NCBI RefSeq assembly: GCF_046630445.1
Contig: NC_092333.1
Coordinates: forward strand, 717,208,001 to 717,272,000
Source: Rutidosis leptorrhynchoides
Taxonomy: Eukaryota; Streptophyta; Magnoliopsida; Asterales; Asteraceae
Direction of reading: 5' to 3'
DNA length: 64,000 bases
Part shown: positions 22,349 to 37,425 of the stretch, one piece after another
How positions within the stretch are numbered: position 1 is the first letter of the stretch
Layout: the number at the start of each line of letters is the position of its first letter
Notes under the pieces: generated by a model
Seen by the model: the letters and a program-made list of their open reading frames with translations, nothing else
Database searches by the model: none
Told to the model about the DNA's origin: nothing
Position numbers and translations under genes: made by a program

Positions 22349-25300
22349 ATGCACCGAGCAAAACGTTCACCACCTTTTGTACGTTCACCACCTGTAACCA
22401 GATCAAGACATCTAGCCAATATTGTCGCCGTTGATTTTTCTTTAGAATCGTCATCCAGTCGACCAAGTACTCCAATTCAAATTTCCGATAATCAATTTTT
22501 TGAACCCGACCTCACAATTGAGAATCCGGAGAATATTCAAGGACAATTCAGAGATCCTGAACCACTAATCTTTCCTCCAGAACCACCAATCATTCAAACA
22601 GAGATTGTAGAGGAACCAACCATTAAATCAGAATCCTCTAGTGATTCAGATTCAACAAATTCAATTATGGAGAATCTGGAACCTCTAAGTATGGAAGACC
22701 GAATGCGAGCTAAACGCACTGGCCAAGGTCACGCAATTACTCAACCTGACATTAATGCGCCAGATTATGAAATCAAAGGACAAATTCTACACATGGTAAC
22801 TAATCAATGCCAATTTAGTGGTGTGCCGAAGGAAGATCCAAATGAACATCTTCGTACCTTTAATAGGATCTGTACTTTATTTAAAATCCGAGAAGTTGAG
22901 GATGAACAGATATATCTCATGTTATTTCCCTGAACTTTAAAGGGAAAAGCCAAAGATTGGTTAGAATCGTTACCTGAAGGGGCGATTGATACATGAGACG
23001 TTTTAGTTGAAAAATTTCTTAAACAATTCTTTCTGGCATCTAAAGCCGTGAGACTTCAAGGAGAAATTGTTACGTTCACACAAAAACCAAATGAAACTCT
23101 ATATGAGGCGTGGACCAGATTTGGAAAGTTATTAAGAGGATGTCCGCAACATGGTTTAGACACCTGTCAAATAGTACAAATATTCTACCAAGGATGCAAC
23201 ATCACTACAAGGAAAGACATAGATATAGCAGCTGGTGGTTCCATTATGAAGAAAACCGCAACTGACGCTTACAAAATTATTGATAACACTGCTTCCCACT
23301 CACATGAGTGGCACTAAGAAAAAGATATCGTTAGATCATCTAAAGTAGCTAGAGCCGATTCTAGCCATGACTTTGATTCCATTTCCGCAAAGATAGATGC
23401 TGTCGAGAGACGAATGGAAAAGATGACTAAAGATATCCACTCAATACGAATTAGTTGTGAGCAGTGTGGAGGACCACATTTGACAAAAGATTGTCTCAGT
23501 ATTGAACTAACAATGGAACAAAGAGAGAATGTTTCATACATAAACCAAAGGCCTGAAAATAATTATCAGAATAATTATCAACCGCCAAGACCAATCTACA
23601 ATCAAAACCAGAATTATAACCGAAATGTTTCATACAACAACCAACAAGGTCCAAGCAATCAACAAGTATCTAATAATACTTACAATCAGCAAAGACCTAT
23701 TTTTCAAAATAAACCACCACAAACCGATGATAAAAAGCCAAATTTAGAAGATATGATGTCGAAGCTAGTTGAATCTCAAACGCAATTTTTCACATCTCAG
23801 AAACAAATCAATGAACAAAATGCTCAAGCATTTAGAAATCAACAAGCTTCTATTCAAAATCTTGAACAAGAAGTAAGCAACCTAGCAAGGTTGATAGGTG
23901 AAAGAAAACCGGGAAGTTTACCTAGTTATACAAATGCTAACCCCCGGAATGAAACAGCTAAAGCCATTACCACAAGAAGTGGTATTACACTTAAAGCACC
24001 TGAAATACCTGTAATTTTTGATGAAGCTATTCCTACTCCACAAGAACCACAACCTGAACAAGATAAGGAAAAAGAATCGGTAGTTGAAAAGGTTAATGAA
24101 GATAACACAGTTAAGGCTAAACCTTATGTTAAACCATACCAACCACCACTTCCTTACCCTAGTAAAATGAGAAAAGAGAGACTTGAAGCCGAGCAATCCA
24201 AATTCTTGGATATGTTTAAACAAATAAATGTCAATCTTCCTTTCATTGATGTGATTTCAGGAATGCCAAGATATGCTAAATTTCTGAAAGATCTAATCAC
24301 AAATAGAAAGAAAATGGAAGAACTCTCGGCTGTTACTATGAATGCTAATTGTTCTGCAGTGCTTTTGAATAAGATACCAGAAAAATTATCAGATCCAGGA
24401 AGTTTCACAATTCCATGTTTTCTGGGTAGTCTTAGTTCAATAGAAGCATTGGCAGATTTAGGTGCTAGTATAAATTTAATGCCGTATTCACTATACGCTA
24501 AACTAGACCTTGGAGAATTGAAACCAACACGAATAAGCATACAACTAGCCGATCGATCAGTAAAATATCCTAGAGGGATAATGAAGAACATGCTAGTTAA
24601 AGTTGGTACTTTAGTATTTTCAGTAGATTTTGTTATTCTGGACATGGAAGAAGATTCTCGAGTTCCTCTCATATTAGGAAGACCATTCTTAAACACGGCT
24701 AAAGCAATAATAGACGTGTTTGGTAAGAAAATGACCCTAAGTATAGAGGACGAGAGTGTTAACTTTTCAGTGGATAGAGCCATGCAACAACCGCAATATG
24801 CAGATGATACATGTTATTATATTCAAACTATAAATTCACATGCAGAATTGTTAGAAGAATTTCCAGAATTACAAGGAATAGGAGAATGTTCTTTAGGAGA
24901 AGGAACTGAATAAATTGATGAAGCTGAAATGTTAGCTACACTTATGGCTAATAGATATGAACCAACAACAGAAGAAATTCAAATGCTAAAAGAGGAAGAC
25001 AGATGTCGATATAAATCGTCGATAGAAGAACCACCGACATTAGAGTTAAAGCCACTTCCAAACCATTTGGAATATGCATATTTACATGGTGAATCTGAAT
25101 TACCTGTAATAATATCGTCTTCTCTTACGGAAAATGAAAAATCTCAACTCATTACTGTGCTAAAAGCTCATAAACCAGCTATTACATGGAAAATTCATGA
25201 TATTAAAGGAATAAGTCCTTCGTATTGCACACATAAAATCCTTATGGAAGAAGGTCATAAAATGTATGTGCAACGCCAATGAAGACTAAATCCTAATATG

Positions 25301-27949
25301 CAAGAAGTTGTTAAGAAAGAAATTATTAAACTGCTAGATGCAGGTTTAATTTATCCAATCTCTGATAGTCCATGGGTAAGCCCAGTTCAATGCGTACCTA
25401 AGAAGGGTGGCATGACTGTCATCACAAATGAGAAAAATGAGCTTATTCCTACTAGGACTGTAACAGGATGGCGTGTTTGTATTGATTATAGAAAATTAAA
25501 TGACGCCACCAGAAAAGATCACTTTCCCTTACCTTTCATTGATCAAATGTTGGAAAGATTAGCCGGAAATAGTTACTATTGTTTTCTTGACGATTTTTTC
25601 AGATATTTTTAAATTCCAATAGCACCCGAGGACCAAGAGAAAACCACATTCACGTGCCCTTATGGTACTTTTGCTTATAAACGCATGCCATTTGGACTTT
25701 GCAACGCCCCTGCAACCTTTCAAAGGTGCATGATGGTGATTTTTCACGACATGATGGAAGAATGCATGGAAGTTTTCATGGATGACTTTTCAGTCTTCGG
25801 TGATACTTTTGAAACATGTCTAGTTAATCTTGAACGAATGCTTATTAGATGTGAACAATCAAATCTAGTACTTAATTGAGAGAAATGCCATTTCATGGTT
25901 AAAGAAGGCATCGTTCTTGGTCATAAAATTTCAAAGGAAGGAATTGAAGTGGATAGAGCTAAAGTAGATGTAATTGCTAAACTTCCACATCCCACCAATG
26001 TTAGAGGAGTTAGGAGTTTTCTAGGGCATGCCGATTTTTACCGACGTTTCATAAAAGATTTTTCTAAAATTGTCACTCCTATGAATAAACTCCTAGAAAA
26101 GGATGCTTCATTCATCTTTTCAGATGAATGTATCAAATCTTTTAATATTCTTAAAGAAAAACTCACTAATGCGCCGATCATGATAACTCCAAATTGGAAT
26201 CTACCGTTTGAACTTATGTGCGATGCAAGTGATTTTGCAATGGGAGCCGTTTTAGGACAAAGGATTGAAAAACGATTTCAACCTATATATTATGCTAGTA
26301 AGACGTTACAAGGAGTACAAACGAATTACACAACTACTGAAAAAGAACTCCTTGCTATTGTCTTTGCTTTTGACAAATTTCGTTCATATCTCGTTCTAGC
26401 TAAAACGGTGGTCTATACCGACCATTCTGCTCTTAGATACCTATTTTCGAAACAAGATGCTAAACCACGATTAATCCGTTGGATCTTACTCTTACAAGAG
26501 TTCGATATTGAAATCCGAGATAAAAAGGGAGCAGAAAATCTCGCCGCTGATCATCTTTCTCGTCTTGAAAATCCTGAATTAGAAGTTCTAAATAAATCGG
26601 CCATACAAGACAACTTTCCTGATGAATATCTATTGAAGATAGATTATAATTAAATTCCATGGTTTGCAGATTATGAAAACTACTTAGTATGTGGATTCCT
26701 TGAAAAAGGATTATCGTACCAAAAACGAAAGAAATTATTTAGTGATTTAAAACACTATTTCTGGGAAGATCCACATTTGTTTAAAAGTTGTCCCGATGGA
26801 ATAATACGCCGATGTGTATTCGGAGATGAAGCTAGTCAAATCTTAAACCATTGTCACACAGGACCAACAGGAGGGCATTATGGGCCTCAACTCACAGCAA
26901 GAAAAGTTTACGATGCTGGATTCTATTGGCCTACAATTTTCAAAGACGCACACCTTCTTTGCAAATCCTGTGATGCTTGTCAAAGGGCCGGAAAAATAAG
27001 TCAACGTGATGAAATGCCACAAAATGTCATTCAAGTATGTGAAGTATTTGACATTTGAGGTATTGACTTTATGGGTCCATTTCCAAAATCACATAATAAT
27101 CTCTACATTCTCGTTGCCATTGATTATGTATCTAAATGGACGGAAGCACAAGCTCTCCTGACTAACGATGCACGAGTTGTAGTCAACTTCTTAAAACGTC
27201 TTTTTGCTAGGTTTGGAACACCGAAAGCTTTAATAAGTGATCGGGGTACTCATTTTTGTAATAATCAACTTGAGAAAGTTCTCAAAAGATATGGAGTAAC
27301 TCATAAAATCTCTACCGCTTATCATCCACAAACAAGTGGACAAGTTGAAAATACCAACCGAGCATTAAAACGTATTCTAGAGAAAACCGTAGGATCAAAT
27401 CCGAAGGAATGGTCCATGAAATTAGAGGATGCACTCTGGGCTTTTAGAACAGCCTACAAAACTCCAATTGGAACCACACTTTTTAAACTCGTTTACAGAA
27501 AAACATGTCATCTTTCAGTAGAAATTGAACACAAAGCATTTTGGGCTTTGAAGACATGTAATCTTGATTTACATGAAGCCGGACGTCTATGATTAAGTTA
27601 GCTAAATGAATTAGAAGAGTTAAGACATGAAGCATATGAAAATTCGTTAATCTATAAAGAAAAGACTAAGAAATGGCATGATAAAAGAATTCGAAGTTCA
27701 AAAGAATTTAAGGAAGGAGATAAAGTTCTTCTTTTCAATTCACGATTCAAGCTATTTCCTGGAAAATTGAAATCAAGATGGTCTGGACCATTCTTAGTCA
27801 AAAGAGTTTTTCCATATGGAACAGTAGAGTTGATAAATTCAAATGGGATTGAATTTAAAGTTAATGGTCACAGAGTTAAACATTACGTACATGATCCGAT
27901 GGAAGTTGACAACGAAGTTAATCATAATTTCGACACCACAGCTAACTAA
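22349..27949 (+). pseudogene. Athila-like gag-pol, 1867-codon frame with 11 stops
   Basis: All pieces share one reading frame with no indel. Gag spans roughly 22349-23700. A CEQCGGPHLTKDC zinc-knuckle-like motif is at 23456, a protease region with ADLGASINLMPYS and LILGRPFLNTA near 24450-24700. RT has PFGLCNAPATFQRC and MDDFSVFG, RNase [17 protein letters not shown], and integrase an H/C zinc part, DFMGPFP and [12 protein letters not shown]. Premature stops lie at 22931, 22994, 23315, 24911, 25280, 25610, 25877, 26651, 27056, 27590 and 27599. In context each fits CAA, CAG, CGA or TGG changed by one C-to-T or G-to-A step. Several catalytic-region residues (for example around 25590-25612) changed the same way. 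It cannot make functional enzymes. Confidence 0.9.
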
Positions 27950-28094
27950 GTGTGGGGAGATTTGAATCTTTTTAAGAGTAATATGTATTTCTGTTAGAAT
28001 TAGATATTCTGTTTTCGTGTAGTTCTCGAGAATGGAATCCGAATGGTCTTTCCCTAGCAGACCCTAAAGAACTAGTCTTCTCCCCCCATTCTGA

Positions 28095-28111
28095 ATTTTT
28101 ATTTTTTTTAG
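28095..28111 (+). promoter_or_regulatory. Candidate 3' splice site before the accessory ORF
   Basis: A run of T ending in TTTTTTTAG stands 10 bases before the ATG at 28122. This would let a spliced subgenomic mRNA express the ORF, as for env-type genes. It is sequence-only evidence. Confidence 0.45.
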
Positions 28112-28341
28112 GTTTTACGAGATGAAGAATTCCTGTGAACTAAACCATGGTCTAATGCTACATGCTTTGATCACTAAATGTAATAATGACACACTCCAGA
28201 GTTACCTGGTGTCAGTAATAAGAGCCAAATTGGACGGAGTAAGAAAAGAACTCAGGAACGATCATAATAAGTTACATTTTGGTAAAGGAAAATCAAAATC
28301 CGCAGCGAAAAGAAGAGCACGAAACCTTCAAAGATGTCACA

Positions 28342-30231
28342 TGTGACACCGCTGATTTTTTTTTTTTTTTTTTATAAATACGTGGCAGAAGCATTAACGT
28401 TAATTAAACCATTATAATAATATAAACATATCATAATTACATAACCAAAACAGTTGACAGCTAGCATTTAACTAATACATATGGTGTCACGTGACGTTTC
28501 AACAAAAGTTTAGTTTTATAGGAAAAGACACATCAGAGTTGGCTCCTGTCAAACATAACATCAGCATGCCCCGTCTTCTCCCCAAAAGCATCATCTCTAC
28601 AAAAGCTAATAACCTGCAGGGAGGAGATGGAGGGGAATTAGCACGAAGCTAAGTGAGTACGACTAACCACAGGCAATAGTATACAGAACAGTTATACTAA
28701 TCATGTCACAAAGAGCTAACACACAAACATCACCCAAGTGCCATCTACAGAGACTCTGGCGGCTCGGCCAAACCATTAACCACCAGTTGATCGGGCTGGG
28801 GCTTACCAGAAGTTCCTCCACCACCGTATGTATATACATAATCCACACGCGACGGACGCGTCATTCACATGTATATACACCACGGCTGTCTAGGCTACCA
28901 CAGAGGAACCCAACCTGCAGGTTGATCTCTCCTACCGAGGCTACCACACAATAGGGACGCACTGGGCTCCAGCAGACAAGCATCAACTAACATGCAGTCA
29001 TCACAATAAACTAACTAACTGTATCAATAAGTACAACTAACTAGCATGGCAGTCATAATATAACATGCCACTCTATACTAAATTCCACAGTTAGTCCCAC
29101 TCACCGATTACCAGCAAACGAGAAGTTGTTCAGCTATCTAATCACTGAACCTTCTCTTTCTCCTTTTCTCCTGAGAAATACATATACACGAGTTAGTTTA
29201 TGTCCATAAACACCAAATAACACAAATATAGAAATTTTGTCAGAAAATCTGTCCGCTAAAATTTTTCTGTTTAACACTTGGGCACTTTTGAAATTTTCAT
29301 CAAAATCTCAAAATACAAACGGGCAGCATAACGGCTAGAAATCAACACTTAGTAAAAATTTCACTGTCTAAGACCATCGGTCGATCGTCAGAGACTATTG
29401 GCCGATCGTCACTACTCCATCGGCCGGTGGACTACACCATCGGTCGATCGTTAAATTTTCAACCGTTCGTCGAAGGACTTCCACCATCGGTCGATCGTCT
29501 AGTCCGTCGACCGATCGTCTCACTCCATCGGTCGATGGTCAGAGACCATCGGCCGAGGGTAGTTCATCTGAAGTAGCAGCTACCAAAGTGACGGGTTTCA
29601 ACCAAATTCATCCAATTCTCGATCTAGAGCTCGTTTTTAACCTCAAAACTGACCAAATCTAAGACACTATACATCAAGAAACATAAACCCACAAGATTTG
29701 GACTCAAACAACATCAAATTCAACTCTTTTGACCCAAATTACCCACTTTGTAAAAACTATCACAAAAACCCAATTTTCTTGAAGATTAAATCATGAAAAC
29801 TTGTGATTCTTACCTTGATAGAATCAGTAGATCATAAGGAACACGAAAATGTAAATGATTTGAGCTCAAGAACAAAAATTAGAAATTAGGGTTTGGTATG
29901 TGAAAGAGATGAAGGTACGGGAGGGTTTGGGAGTTTTCTAGAAAATGAGAAGGGAAGCCAGCACTTAGTCACTTAATTGAGTTTAATTCCCACACTGAGT
30001 GACACACGGGTATTTATCAGTTATCTGATATCTTTCGTACATCATTTGGCAAACCAAACGAAGTCCAAATTAAATAAACAAACCTGTTCTGTGACCCTTG
30101 TCACAAACTGGTCCTAACCTCATCATTAATTAATAATAAACATTAAATAAAAATAAAAGCATATAATAACACTACACTAACTTAAGGGCAATTTAGTAAT
30201 CTTACGTCTAGGCCCTATTGAGGATGTTACA
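28342..30231. mobile_element. Solo LTR with TCACA target duplication
   Basis: It starts TGTGACACCGCTG and ends GAGGATGTTACA. Identical 5-base TCACA copies flank it (28337-28341 and 30232-30236). Removing it restores an open frame in the accessory ORF. At 1890 bp without any gag or pol it is a solo LTR of a Ty3/gypsy-type element, left by LTR-LTR recombination. ORFs inside it are not credible genes. Confidence 0.88.
29374..29562. repeat. Nine-fold degenerate CCATCGGTCGATCGTC array
   Basis: Units of about 16 bases with variable spacing inside the solo LTR. Each is rich in CpG and carries CGATCG or a near-palindrome. Several units differ by one to three bases. Confidence 0.8.
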
Positions 30232-30445
30232 TCACAAATGCGGAAAATGGTCACATGAAGGAAAATGCTCGACGAATCAAACATATTTCAATACCGAGTT
30301 CGTTACTTTATGCAGAGAAGGACCGTTCATATGTTTCGAAGAAAAATCGTTGAATGCTCGAGGTTATGCCTATCTAGCTATGGAAAACCAATTAGTCCGA
30401 CTATCTTATGAGTGGGCTAAAGCAGGTCACTGAGAATTCTATCTC

Positions 30446-30455
30446 ACAGGTAAGT
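30446..30455 (+). promoter_or_regulatory. Candidate 5' splice site after the accessory ORF
   Basis: ACAG|GTAAGT is a perfect plant donor consensus 16 bases past the accessory ORF stop. A matching acceptor-like TGTGTTTTGCAG ends at 32098, just before the 3' LTR remnant. Confidence 0.45.
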
Positions 30456-32132
30456 TTGTACAGTTTTTATTTTTATTTTTATTGCTTTTAACCTTTTGAT
30501 AATAAACGCTAAATTGTTCGCTATAAAGTATTAAATTGATACTCAATAAAATTAGGTTTTGCAACCGAAATTATTGATATCATACAAAAATTTATTACAT
30601 CATTGCGAAATTTACCGTTTATTCTTAAGGTATAAATATCTTTAATCAATCAACCCAAAATATTTCAAAAATTCGTCAGGAGTAAAACTAGGTAATATAG
30701 CCGAAATTACTTTACCGAAAAGAGGGGCGTATATTTTTGATAATATTTGATTGATTAAAGTGGGATAAAAGACCAAAAAGATTTTTAATTTTTACTTTGT
30801 TTTTAAAATTAATATATTAATATTAAATTATTATTGTAAACTTTTTAAAATCAATATATATTTAAGTTTGTAAATATTTGAAAAATTAATATTTTTAATA
30901 TAAGTTTGTATGTATAAAAACAAAAATATAATATAAGTTTGGTGTGAATTTTTAAAATTTTAATAATATGAATTTTTAATTTTATGCATTTTAAATTTAA
31001 GTTTGGTGTGAATTTAAAAACAAAAATTTACTTTTTTCACTAAGTTAAAAATTTGATTTTTAAAATTCGTCGTGAGTTGAAAACTAAGTCGTTGAACCGA
31101 AATTGCTCTACCCAAGGGAGGGACGAGAACTTTTATTATCATTATTTTTAATCTTATTGAATTAAAGTATGCCAAAAACATTTAAAAAACCCAAAAATCT
31201 TTAATTTTAAAACCGCGCTTAAAAAAAAAAGGGGGACCTCATGCGATCGCATGAGATTTACCCTGTAACCTCATGCGATCGCATGAGGCTAAAATTCAGG
31301 TCAGGAACAAAAGCTCCAGTGAGCTGTTCTCTGTATCCACACACACACATAAATACACGAACATACACCACAAAACCTCTCAAATTTCATCATTTTTTAC
31401 CAAATTTCTCGCTACAATCCGCTCTAAACATGAATTTGATAAGGAGTTTATCAAGAAGGGTAACAATTACATCCCTAAACCTCTTTAAATGTGATTTTTA
31501 GTGTTCTTGAGCTATATTTTTCCTAATTTGATTTTGTTAATTTCTAGTTCAATTAGAGTTAAATTGTTAGTATTTTATGCATGTATAGCCTAGATTGATG
31601 CTATTTAACATGATTTGAAGCTAAAAACTTCAAAAAAATTTAGGAATCTAGGGTTTGTGTTCTTGAGCAATTTGGGGCTTTTTGATATAAACATGTTATG
31701 ATCGATTTTTGTCATGAATTATTGCTAAATTAAGTAGTGTAACATGTTTAGGTAGCTAAATAATCCAAACTTTGATCCTAAACATGATTTTTGAGAATTA
31801 AAGTGGACTTTTTAAGTCTAAAATTCATGAACTTGATTAATTTGATGTAAATGCCATTTGAAACTTGTTTAATTGCTAGTAATGGTTGTTTTAACATGTT
31901 ATTTGAGTTAAATGCTTATGAACTTTGTAAACATTTTCATATATGCTTATTTAAAAAAGTGTAGAATTGTAAAAATTGTGAAAATGTGTATAAGTTTAAT
32001 TTTGATTTAACATGTTATTGTAATTGTTTCAATTTGTTATTTTGCTAACACTAATGCATATTTGGATGCACAAATTTTGTGTTTAATGTGTTTTGCAGAG
32101 ATTTACAGATACTGATGGTGCAATATCATCAT
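30456..32132 (+). other. 3' untranslated part of the Athila-like element
   Basis: AT-rich, no convincing gene. It contains two perfect CATGCGATCGCATG-based palindromes (31238-31288), a CA-rich run and a small unrecognised ORF near 31241-31501. It ends with an acceptor-like site at 32098. A deletion joins it to the 3' LTR remnant at about 32133. Confidence 0.55.
31238..31288. repeat. Two long perfect palindromes
   Basis: CTCATGCGATCGCATGAG (31238-31255) is a perfect 18-base palindrome, and 31269-31288 is a perfect 20-base palindrome with the same core. Related copies lie in the leader near 21373 and 21404. Confidence 0.9.
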
Positions 32133-32417
32133 CCCCTTTTATAATAATAATACTACTTATATATATTTTTGTATTTTTATAATTATAAGTTAAAAAAAAT
32201 ATAGCGTTAGACTTGGCTAAGTCTCCCTGTGAAACGAACCGGACTTACTAAAAACTACACTACTGTACGATTAGGTACACTGCCTATAAGTGTTGTAGCA
32301 AGGTTTAGGTATATCCACTCTATAAATAAATAAATCACTCGTGTAAAATTGTATCGTATTTAATAGTATTTTCTTAGTAAAAATATAACTATTTCCTAGT
32401 ACGCCTCGCACACATCA
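32133..32417 (+). repeat. 3' LTR remnant of the Athila-like element
   Basis: Matches 20748-21032 with about three differences and the same length of 285 bases. The upstream part of this LTR has been deleted. Confidence 0.85.
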
Positions 32418-33505
32418 AGGTTGGAAGATCACTTTACAAGATTGGAAGTAAGCTAGCAAACTTGGAAGTATTCTTGATTTTATGAAACTAGAACTTATAG
32501 AATTTATGAAGAACACTTAGAACTTGAAGATAGAACTTGAGAGAGATGAATTAGATGAAGAAAATTGAAGAATGAAAGTGTTTGTAGGTGTTCTTAGTCG
32601 TTGGTATAGAGATTAGATATAAATGATGTGTAATTTTGTTTACATGTAAATAAGTCATGAATGATTACTAATATTTTTTGTAATTTTATGAGATATTTCA
32701 TGCTAGTTGCCAAATGATGGTTCCCACATGTGTTAGGTGACTCACATGGGCTGCTAAGAGCTGATCATTGGAGTGTATATACCAATAGTACATACATCTA
32801 AAAGCTGTGTATTGAACGAGTACGAATACGGGTGCATACGAGTAGAATTGTTGATGAAACTGAACGAGGATGTAATTGTAAGCATTTTTGTTAAGTAGAA
32901 GTATTTTGATAAGTGTTTTGAAGTCTTTCAAAAGTGTATGAATACATATTAAAACACTACATGTATATACATTTTAACTGAGTCGTTAAGTCATCGTTAG
33001 TCGTTACATGTAAATGTTGTTTTGAAGCCTTTAGGTTAACGATCCTGTTAAGTGTTGTTAACCCATTATACATTATATCTAAATAGATGTTAAATTATTA
33101 CATTATCATGATATTATGATGTATTAATATATCTTAATATGATATATATACAATTAAATGTCGTTACAACGATAATCGTTACATATATGCCTCGTTTCGA
33201 AATCGTTAATTAGTAGTCTTGTTTTTACATATGTAGTTCATTGTTAATATACTTAATGATATTTTTACTTATCATAATATCATGTTAACTATATATATAT
33301 CCATATATATGACATCATATAGTTTTTATAAGTTTTAACGTTCGTGAATCACCGGTCAACTTGGGTGGTCAATTGTCTATATGAAACCTATTTCAATTAA
33401 TCAAGTCTTAACAAGTTTGATTGATTAACATGTTGTAAACACTTAATCATGTAAATAACAATTTCATTTAATATATATAAACATGGAAAAGTTCGGGTCA
33501 CTACA
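32418..33505 (-). mobile_element. Tekay-like LTR fragment
   Basis: Matches 9228-10316 of the main element's LTR, with divergence, and ends GGGTCACTACA. It starts at the base after the Athila-like 3' LTR, so that element either inserted into this LTR or was joined to it by deletion. Its 77-codon ORF at 32698-32931 is LTR sequence. Confidence 0.85.
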
Positions 33506-34046
33506 TAATTCCACCCGAATTTATAACGAGCCCAATCTTCTCGCTCGGTGCGATTTAAATTTTTCCGAGACCACCGTTCAACTCGAAAAATTCTTACGAA
33601 TCCAACGGGACTAACTATACGCGAAACGGACATTTCTAAAAAAAATTCTAAACACAACGACAACAAGTATCTTCTCGCTCGCCACGAGTTACATTTTTTC
33701 GACGGCATCGTCAGACTCGAAATAATTTTATGAACAAAACGAAACTAACCACGCTCGAAACGGACACTTTTTAAAAAAAAGCTAAACACAACGACAACCC
33801 GTATCTTTCTGTTCGCCGCGAGTCAATTTTCCCGACAACACCATTACACTCGAAAAAATTTATTGAACAAAACAAAACTAACTACGTTCGAAACGGATAC
33901 TTTTTAAAAAACGGTTAACACGACGACATCTAAAACGGCGCTTAAGACATGAGCCGTGTTCCCCTCTGTAAATACACAACGCTACGTTAAATATGAATAC
34001 GCAGGCCGAAAGCCCCCGCCGCAACGCGCGGGCCGGTCCGGACTAG
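33506..34046 (+). mobile_element. Helitron-like 3' end with repeated units
   Basis: Three degenerate direct repeats of about 135 bases (from about 33560 to 33930; each includes CGAAACGGA followed by an A-rich run and AACACAACGACA) precede a GC-rich hairpin (CCCGC near 34015 and GCGGG near 34028). The end is CTAG at 34043-34046 followed by T, as at Helitron 3' termini. The 5' end is not seen. No transposase. Confidence 0.5.
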
Positions 34047-36852
<2,806 letters not shown>

Positions 36853-37186
36853 CAGTTTAATTAGGGGCTTCCTGACTGTCGCTGCCACAGCCCACAGTCT
36901 TCCATGGTCAATGCTATCGCCTAATAAAAAACAGGTCAGCATCACCATTCACCAAACCAGTAAATAATAATGTGGTTTTTTAAACATCTGTTTGTTGTTA
37001 ACACCCTATATTTAACCGCAGTTTGAAATAACTTGGAATCATGGTTGATTGTCCTATTCCTTGCTTTTTGTGTATCTGTCTACCCCCAACCACTGTTCAC
37101 ACCAACTCCCATATTGAAAATTCCATTTATCAGATTGCCATCATGAATATCAACTATACAATTACTATATTGTATTTCTTTCCATG

Positions 37187-37425
37187 TGTTCTGGCTATTT
37201 CCTTTGCACAGGTCAACCCATTTTAACCACTTGACAGTTGACTTCCATATGCTATGGGTATTTCCTTTGCTTAGCTCAACCCATTTGAACCAATTGACGC
37301 TTTTCAAAAAAAAAAAAAAAAAAAAAAAAAATTGAACCAGTTGACAGTTGGCTTCCATGTGTTATGGGTATTTCCTTTGCATAGGTCAACCCATTTTAAC
37401 CAGTTGACTGTTGACTGTTTTGGCA
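37187..37425. repeat. Three direct repeats of about 62 bases, split by poly(A)
   Basis: Each unit contains GGTATTTCCTTTGCA, CAACCCATTT and TTGACAGTTG with small changes. A run of about 26 A (37305-37330) sits between the second and third unit. Confidence 0.75.

Larger units (their letters stand above)
28122..30433 (+). pseudogene. Accessory zinc-knuckle-like ORF, split by a solo LTR
   Basis: Without the 1.9-kb insertion at 28342-30231 and one TCACA duplicate, the frame runs from ATG 28122 to TGA 30431-30433 for 138 aa. The first half is basic (KGKSKSAAKRRARN). The junction area is C-x2-C-x4-H-x3-C (in CHKCGKWSHEGKC), close to but not a standard CCHC knuckle. The rest is unrecognised and has no membrane segment, so it is not a typical env. 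It sits between pol and the 3' LTR. A splice acceptor-like run lies before it and a perfect donor-like CAG|GTAAGT lies 16 bases after its stop, so it may have formed one exon of a spliced mRNA. Confidence 0.6.
20170..32417 (+). mobile_element. Athila-like Ty3/gypsy element, heavily mutated
   Basis: It has 5' LTR remnant, Asp-type primer site, leader, gag-pol in one frame, an accessory ORF in the env position, a long 3' untranslated part and a 3' LTR remnant. Integrase and RT motifs ([23 protein letters not shown]) place it with Athila. The two LTR remnants share 285 bases with about three differences by eye. Its 5' LTR is cut by the chromovirus on the left, and its 3' LTR has lost its upstream part. 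Confidence 0.88.

Noticed and set aside
28703-28954. ORFs in the solo LTR (28703-28954 and 28663-28848)
   Set aside because: Overlapping on opposite strands, inside a non-coding LTR, no recognisable domain.
28122-30433. Env glycoprotein in the Athila-like element
   Set aside because: Position fits, but there is no signal peptide, membrane segment or coiled coil, and the sequence is short and basic.
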